Source: Yponomeuta sedellus
Lineage: Eukaryota > Arthropoda > Insecta > Lepidoptera > Yponomeutidae
Direction: 5' to 3'
Assembly: GCA_934045075.1 (NCBI GenBank)
Contig: OW203725.1
Coordinates: 21,301,214-21,365,213, forward strand
Length of the DNA stretch: 64,000 nucleotides
The translations under genes were made by a program, and so were the position numbers. Shown one piece after another: positions 59,091 to 64,000 of this stretch. The stretch's first letter is position 1; each line of letters opens with the position of its first letter. The notes below the pieces were generated by a model that saw only the letters and a list, made by a program, of their open reading frames with translations, made no database searches and was not told the DNA's origin.

Positions 59091-59414
59091 GAAGTATAAA
59101 AGGGATGGATCCAAAAATGGCGTTTGTGCTAAATAAAATAAATACTTTGAAATAATTATTAACTTGTCTTCATATTAATTATTATTAATTAATTAATAAT
59201 TATTAAGTGACCAATGGTCTAAGCTCGCGTTCCAAACCAGGCTTGTGCTCCTTCATTACTTATTCGGAACGCATTAGTAGGTACGCTCTCCCCACCCACG
59301 GCTTTAGCTGAGGGTTAGCTGTCGGATTAACGTAGACAGGGAAAATATCAGAATAAAGGCGAACAGAAAAGTAACGTCAGGAGGTCATTTCTGACAGTAA
59401 GACCACTTTATTCT

Positions 59415-59585
59415 ACTTCCTACTAATATTATAAACGCGAAATACTATTTTACGTAAAAACTACAGATGGATTTTAATGAAATATTATATAGCTTATATC
59501 GTACATCAGAATAACACATAGGCTACAATTTATAAAGATGTTTTGTGATATTTTTTCAAATCCAACCCAATAAAAAATTATTTTA
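59415..59585 (+). mobile_element. Helitron-like 5' fragment
   Basis: TCCTACTAATATTATAAACG, CGAAATACT, ATTTTACGTAAAAACTACAG, ATGGATTTTAATGAAATATT, ATATAGCTTATATC. It is the counterpart of 16056-16218 in the opposite orientation. Confidence 0.5.
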
Positions 59586-59654
59586 ATTTCACATCCATAA
59601 CGTTCTTTATATATATACATATATGAAATCTACTGCCCAGCCTATAAATAAATT

Positions 59655-59770
59655 CTAAATCTCCAATCAAAAACACGTTTACTCCAACGGTTGTCGGTTC
59701 TTCGCAAGACATGGCCAGGCCACTTCCACTTCAGCTCGCTATTTTTCTGAGCTGGCACGCCACGTTTGAA
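59655..59770 (-). repeat. RTE-type LINE fragment
   Basis: AACACGTTTACTCCAACGGT, TGTCGGTTCTTCGCAAGACA, TGGCCAGGCCACTTCCACTT, CAGCTCGCTA. It matches 56628-56700. Confidence 0.65.
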
Positions 59771-59999
59771 TTAATTTTGCTATTACAGTTAGTACTTGGT
59801 AGTATTTAGTGATATATTTTAAATTGCCAGTAAAGTAGGTACTGTATTTTGTGAGGACACTCGCGCTTGACCCTATTTTTTGTTAGAATAGGTCCCACAA
59901 ACACGCCACGTTTGATGCCTGTATGTTTTACCTTTTTTACAAAAGAAGATAAAGCAAAAAACTGTATTGAATAAAACTACTACTATTTGGTTGCCGTGG

Positions 60000-60110
60000 T
60001 CCCACGTGGTCTCACCCGGGACCACGGCACCTGAAAAAGTGCTGAAACGTTGGAAAATTGTAAAAATGTAATAAACGAGCATAAATCCGTATAAAAACAG
60101 TTTTAATTAA
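60000..60110 (+). mobile_element. Penelope-like terminus (solo)
   Basis: GACCACGGCACCTGAAAAAG, TGCTGAAACGTTGGAAAATT, GTAAAAATGTAATAAACGAG, TATAAAAACAGTTTTAATT. It is closest to 35870-35968. An extra partial GGTTGCCGTGGTCCCACGTG precedes it in inverted orientation. Confidence 0.7.
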
Positions 60111-60224
60111 AACTACTACTACTATTTTAGTGAAATCGTGTAGTTATGAATAAGGCCGTAGTTGTATTGGATTTTCGCATTCTAAAATAACCCTGCATAA
60201 AATATTACGTGATGCAACTGCAAT

Positions 60225-60337
60225 CGGGTAATCCGGTTCGATCCCCGGCTGGGTTGCCTCGGGTCTTGGATGTTATCTATGTATTTAAAACATTAAATAT
60301 ATCTAACATATTTTAAACTTTCGCGACTTGTACACAT
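60225..60337 (+). repeat. SINE family B, left piece (split by Penelope insertion)
   Basis: GGTTCGATCCCCGGCTGGGT (B box) and CTCGGGTCTTGGATGTTATC. The match to 49745-49840 breaks at 60338. Confidence 0.7.
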
Positions 60338-60743
60338 AGAATATTTTCGGGGCTTAATCGCGTAGTAATTTATTGCTATTTTACCTCGACGTTTCGACGA
60401 CGTTAGAGTCATCGTGGTCACGAGAAGACTGATGGCTGGCACCCGTTCGCATCTTCGGCTGATGAGGTTTCAGACTACCCTCAATCAGCTATCACAAAGC
60501 ACTATTAGGGTTGCGACACACTACACTGACAATGTCGGACGATAAGCCATGCGACTTTTTTCCACTCGAACACATCTTGATGACCGGATCCCACGTTTGC
60601 GATAGTTTGCAACCACATTCCCGATAAAAAAATTTGTGTTTCTTAATTTCAACCGCTTCACGCACAATTCGGCTATAATAATGTCGAAACGTCGAGGTAA
60701 AATAGCAATAAATTACTACGCGATTAAGCAACGAAAATATTCT
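60338..60743 (-). pseudogene. Penelope-like element remnant with 61-bp terminal inverted repeats
   Basis: 60338-60398 and 60683-60743 are inverted with two mismatches (AGAATATTTTCG, CTTAATCGCGTAGTAATTTA, TTGCTATTTTACCTCGACGT, TTCGAC). The minus strand encodes the C-terminal Penelope tail between them: REAVEIKKHKFFYRECGCKL, SQTWDPVIKMCSSGKKSHGL, SSDIVSVVCRNPNSAL, stop at 60492. RT and GIY-YIG are lost. The terminal stem-loop is CGATGAC/GTCGTCG followed by AAACGTCG (60389-60425). It is inserted in a SINE of family B. Confidence 0.8.
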
Positions 60744-60835
60744 AACTATTATATATATCTGTAACACAAGTCATTTAGTTGAACTTAGTTTAAGGCTAAC
60801 GAGATCTGTGTAATATGTCCATGAATACTTAAATA
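60744..60835 (+). repeat. SINE family B, right piece
   Basis: ATCTGTAACACAAGTCATTT, AACGAGATCTGTGTAATATG, TCCATGAATACTTAAATAAA. It continues the copy interrupted at 60338. Confidence 0.7.
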
Positions 60836-60904
60836 AAGGTTCTTAAATAAACTTATTTAAAAAAAGGTTAATGACAGATAAAAGTAATATCTGTTACAAA
60901 ACCA

Positions 60905-61018
60905 AAATAGTGGCACGGTTAGCCAGAAGTCGCGCATTCGAGTCCCGGCATGGGTGGAATTTTTATCGTCTAAATAGGTTTTTAAAATTGTTTTTTGCAC
61001 GGATTAGTGCATTAAAAA
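60905..61018 (+). repeat. tRNA-headed repeat family A, 3' half
   Basis: TGGCACGGTTAGCCAGAAGT, CGAGTCCCGGCATGGGTGGA, ATTTTTATCGTCTAAATAGG, GCACGGATTAGTGCATTA. It begins in the anticodon arm; no A box. Confidence 0.8.
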
Positions 61019-61019
61019 G

Positions 61020-61655
61020 AATTTAATCAAAATAATGGAGTCAGAGTCAGTTTCATGTCATTAGATGTACAAGAATAAATTGAAAGGGATTATTGTTATG
61101 AAAGGCCCTGACCCGGTCGAATATGTGTAGAACTATAGATATATGTGTACTGCATCATTACAGTATACCAATGCGAGATCGAATGGGAATAGAACCACTG
61201 ATTGTAATTCATACTGTGACTCGATCCGCCGTTCCGATTGCTGGTACATTTTACACTGTATGAGAGGAAAACCTGTGCGCTCTTTTTGTTTTAATAAATA
61301 ATAATTTTGGGATTGGTTTTTGTTTAAGAATGAAGTTTTCGTGTTGAGCTCGTGGTTAGAGTTACTTGCACGCTCGCGCTGAGCCACGACTCCAAGCAAC
61401 TCGACTGCCACGCAAAATGCACGCTGGAGATGTCGCAACGAACCTTCATGTGAGTTACTGACTCGCGCCGTATCCGTCGCACCATACCGCCGATACCACC
61501 ATCGTCGGTGCTACCACAAACTTGCAGGAGCCAGCTCATTCCCATGTTGTGTCGGTGTGAGCCCGCGCGTGATGGTTCGTATAATCGTGCACCGGACCGA
61601 ACCTATTGTCTCGTTACCCGATATGACCCACGTGTGCTGCAAAAAGAGTTGCTTC
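61020..61655. other. unannotated sequence
   Basis: No supported gene. Overlapping minus frames at 61133-61545 lack motifs. Confidence 0.35.
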
Positions 61656-62009
61656 GATATCAACCGTTTATATTTCCCCACTGTTAGGGCACGGGTCTCT
61701 TCCTGTATCACAGGAAGGTTAGGCCATACTCCACCAAGGGGGCCAAGTCCGGGTTTGTGGAGGATTGTAAGACAGTAAGTTATCAAGCCGCCTATAAGGC
61801 CTCTGACATGGCTTAACGACTGCCATTACATGACAGCTAGTACCAACGGCTTAACGTGCCTTGCGAAGCACGGAAGCGCTCGGAAAAATGCCACTAGCGG
61901 CAGTCACGAGATGGTCACCCATCCAGTACCTGACCGCGCCTGTTGTTGCTTAACCCAAGTTTGATGATTGATTCTAATCAATCGGTTCCGCTAGGCCACG
62001 AGCGCTTAA
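61656..62009 (-). repeat. 5S-like SINE, full-length best copy
   Basis: Minus strand: AAGCGCTCGTGGCCTAGCGG, AACCGATTGATTAGAATCAA, then 5S-like TTAAGCAACAACAGGCGCGG, TCAGGTACTGGATGGGTGAC and GACTGCCGCTAGTGGCATTT, then body (CTTCCGTGCTTCGCAAGGCA, CGTTAAGCCGTTGGTAC) and tail to GGTTGATATC. This is the copy to use as a family reference. Confidence 0.9.
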
Positions 62010-62340
62010 AAAAAATGTTTATTTTATTTTATTAATTTATTTAGATTTACGTAATAAAGATACAGATTAAGTGAATTCGGACCTCCTGAAACCATAACTG
62101 GTTTGTCTCGAGGTCCATGTCTTCATATCTTAAATTACTCTTACATAGTATTTTGCTATTGTTTTACTATTAAGGGCTTATATGACTTGCAGTTGAATTT
62201 ACAAGGTTTTTAAATTTTTAAATTGATTGAGAACTGCTCGAATTCGAAGCATGTGTACTTTAGTAAGTACCAAGGTTCATAGGTTCATTATCATTATTGC
62301 ACGAAATGGTTGGGCTATTCGTCAACACAGCTGTTTGCAA
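62010..62340. other. unannotated AT-rich sequence
   Basis: No gene or repeat recognised. Confidence 0.35.
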
Positions 62341-62420
62341 TAGTATTTCTTAATGATTCGCCATGCTCATACCAAAGGACACCACTCTTTTTGGCACAAA
62401 GTGTACTTAATCAAGTTGCT
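62341..62420 (-). repeat. Penelope tail end joined to a LINE scrap
   Basis: TTTCTTAATGATTCGCCATG (62347) is the inverted Penelope tail end (compare 58463). CTTTTTGGCACAAAGTGTAC (62392) matches the LINE ORF2 end at 11892. Confidence 0.5.
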
Positions 62421-62569
62421 ATTGATTGAATCCCTCTTAAGTCTAGAATCCCGTGTAGCTATTACTTGGCACTTTTGAGTAACTCGTCTTGACGTATCTC
62501 TTTAGCCATTGTGCTGGAAAGAACTTAGAAATACGGGATTCGACTAATAAACAAATAAGCTTGGACGAA

Positions 62570-62660
62570 TACATACATACTTACGTAACCTCACGCATGT
62601 ATCCCAGAATGGTAGGCAGAGACCAGGGACTGTCACTATTCACGATCCTGACAGATCCTG
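62570..62660 (-). repeat. LINE 3' end
   Basis: ATACATACTTACGTAACCTC, CAGAATGGTAGGCAGAGACC, AGGGACTGTCACTATTCACG. Same family as 57841. Confidence 0.65.
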
Positions 62661-62765
62661 CACCAACACTTGGCCCCCGTGGTATAGTATGGCCTAACCT
62701 TCCTGCGATGCAGGAAGATACCCGTGTTACAGCAGTGGGGACATACAAGAGTTGTAAACATATAC
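62661..62765 (+). repeat. 5S-like SINE, 3' fragment
   Basis: ACTTGGCCCCCGTGGTATAG, TATGGCCTAACCTTCCTGCG, CAGCAGTGGGGACATACAAG. Confidence 0.8.
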
Positions 62766-62789
62766 GAGTATAATCTAGAAGTCATTCAT

Positions 62790-62998
62790 CTACCAAATTG
62801 GGGATGTATTAGCAAAGGGAAAGATAAAAAGAACCTGGAACCGGCATGCGTGCATGCAACGACTTATTAACGTTGATGAAGCGAAGGTGATCTGTCAGGA
62901 TCATGGCAAGTGGCAGTCCCTGGTCTCTGCCTACCCCTCTGGGGTAGGCAGAGACCGTGCGTGAATGCGTTAAGTTATTTATGTATGTATGTATCAAT
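62790..62998 (+). repeat. LINE 3' end with (TGTA)n tail
   Basis: GGGATGTATTAGCAAAGGGA, ATGCAACGACTTATTAACGT, AAGTGGCAGTCCCTGGTCTC, TGCCTACCCCTCTGGGGTAG, TTATTTATGTATGTATGTAT. Plus strand, the inverse of 57841-58000. Confidence 0.7.
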
Positions 62999-63000
62999 AG

Positions 63001-63110
63001 TCGAGTTAGCACCTGTAACAAAAGTCATTTAGATGTACTTAGTATGGGACTAACGAGATCTGTGTAAAATGTCCATGAATATTTACTTAGGTATTATTTA
63101 TTTATACAAA
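63001..63110 (+). repeat. SINE family B, 3' fragment
   Basis: GTCGAGTTAGCACCTGTAAC, AAAAGTCATTTAGATGTACT, ACGAGATCTGTGTAAAATGT, CCATGAATATTTA. Confidence 0.7.
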
Positions 63111-63488
63111 GTCGAGTAGCACTTACACTCACACTAGTTGGTTAAGCCCACTCCATCTAAAGAACGATGTGCCAGTAGATGCAAAGGCCTAAGTTTTTAC
63201 CCAACGACCCGGTTGTGATATGTGATCTCGATCTATCTGGCAAATGATGCCTCTGTATGCCAGAGTATACGAAAATGTAATTAAATGGTGCCACATGAAC
63301 GCAGAGTAACTCTGAATTGTAACTTAATTGAAAAATAACACAGAAGATTCGTTTTTGTGCTATCAATCAAGTTCTATTATTAGGAACACGGTTTTCTTTA
63401 ACCGAACAGACACGACGTTACAAATCCATACGGAAAGCAATAATGTCTAACAAACTGTTTGCTTATCCTAGATTATTTATTTAGTTAT
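63111..63488. other. unannotated sequence
   Basis: No supported gene or repeat. Confidence 0.35.
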
Positions 63489-63775
63489 TTATTCATTCAT
63501 TCATTCATTCATTCATTCATTCATTCATTCATTCATTCATTCATTCATTCATTCATTCATTCATTCATTCATTCATTCATTCATTCATTCATTCATTCAT
63601 TCATTCATTCATTCATTCATTCATTCATTCATTCATTCATTCATTCATTCATTCATTCATTCATTCATTCATTCATTCATTCATTCATTCATTCATTCAT
63701 TCATTCATTCATTCATTCATTCATTCATTCATTCATTCGTTCGTTCGTTCGTTCGTTCGTTCATTCATTCATTTA
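63489..63775. repeat. (ATTC)n-(GTTC)6-(ATTC)-(ATTT) compound array
   Basis: About 62 ATTC units, six GTTC units at 63738-63761, two or three ATTC, then ATTT. On the minus strand the order is LINE 3' UTR, AAAT, GAAT, GAAC, GAAT, as if grown from the LINE's tail. Confidence 0.97.
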
Positions 63776-63895
63776 TTTATTTACGTTACAATTCAAACTG
63801 GGTGTCGTTTTGAAGAAAAAATGGACAAAAAACTCCTAACTTAGTCTTTTCAAAGACCTTAATTAAAAGAGTTTACCAAAATTAATATGCAGTGA
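63776..63895 (-). repeat. LINE 3' UTR fragment
   Basis: CGTTACAATTCAAACTGGGT, GAAGAAAAAATGGACAAAAA, ACTCCTAACTTAGTCTTTTC, CTTAATTAAAAGAGTTTACC match 11695-11805. Confidence 0.8.
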
Positions 63896-64000
63896 CAAAA
63901 TATACAGTGATATAGGTACGTACGTACGTACCTATAATAATTATAGTTCTGTTTTCTTGTTTTCAAGAAAATAGATAAATTTAGGAGAGCTTGTCCTGAA

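Overview
This is TE-dense animal nuclear DNA, most likely from a moth or butterfly. The grounds are two spliced insect gustatory-receptor genes, RTE/Jockey-type LINE 3' ends of the kind common in Lepidoptera, short Helitrons ending CTAG, a mariner, Penelope-like elements and very long tetranucleotide arrays. Nothing looks prokaryotic: there are no operons, RBSs or CRISPR arrays. Most open frames are fragments of selfish elements.

Host genes. Two gustatory receptor (Gr) paralogues lie on the minus strand about 28 kb apart. The one at 56251-54204 can be assembled completely from four exons (768, 81, 172 and 185 nt, all with consensus splice sites) into a 401-residue protein ending in the family motif TYxxxxxQF. 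The other (28002-22171) has matching exons 1-3 with the same phases and an identical 81-nt exon 2, but I could not find its last exon. Its intron 2 holds a 2.75-kb GATA/GGTA array.

Region by region. 0-6 kb: a 151-bp tandem repeat, LINE and SINE pieces, MITE-like palindromes and a LINE nested in a LINE. 6.7-7.9 kb: a mariner with a transposase that has lost its first catalytic motif. 8.1-9.2 kb: LTR-like sequence with a tRNA-Lys primer-binding site, then a 107-bp-arm hairpin. 10.6 kb: a Helitron. 11.6-12.3 kb: LINE. 12.7-15.7 kb: two Penelope-like elements head to head, a 1.37-kb-arm inverted repeat. 16-20 kb: SINEs, 5S-like SINEs, an RTE end. 22-28 kb: the first Gr. 28-30 kb: SINEs. 30.4-36 kb: a two-ORF LINE nested in a Penelope remnant. 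36-39 kb: MITEs. 40.1-41.5 kb: a 1.34-kb non-autonomous transposon packed with CGGCC motifs. 41.7-42.6 kb: a TAACA array. 43.7-45.2 kb: a 5'-truncated RTE with an 11-bp target-site duplication, followed by a 1.1-kb GAAT/GAAC array. 47-54 kb: SINEs, a Helitron, LINE ends. 54.2-56.3 kb: the complete Gr. 57-64 kb: LINE ends, Penelope termini, SINEs and a final ATTC/GTTC array.

Themes. Three points stand out. (1) An abundant SINE family has a 5S-rRNA-like head. (2) A tRNA-headed repeat carries terminal inverted repeats in several copies. (3) A Penelope family leaves remnants of one plan (inverted tail, remnant, tail) with a stem-loop whose stem bases covary between copies.
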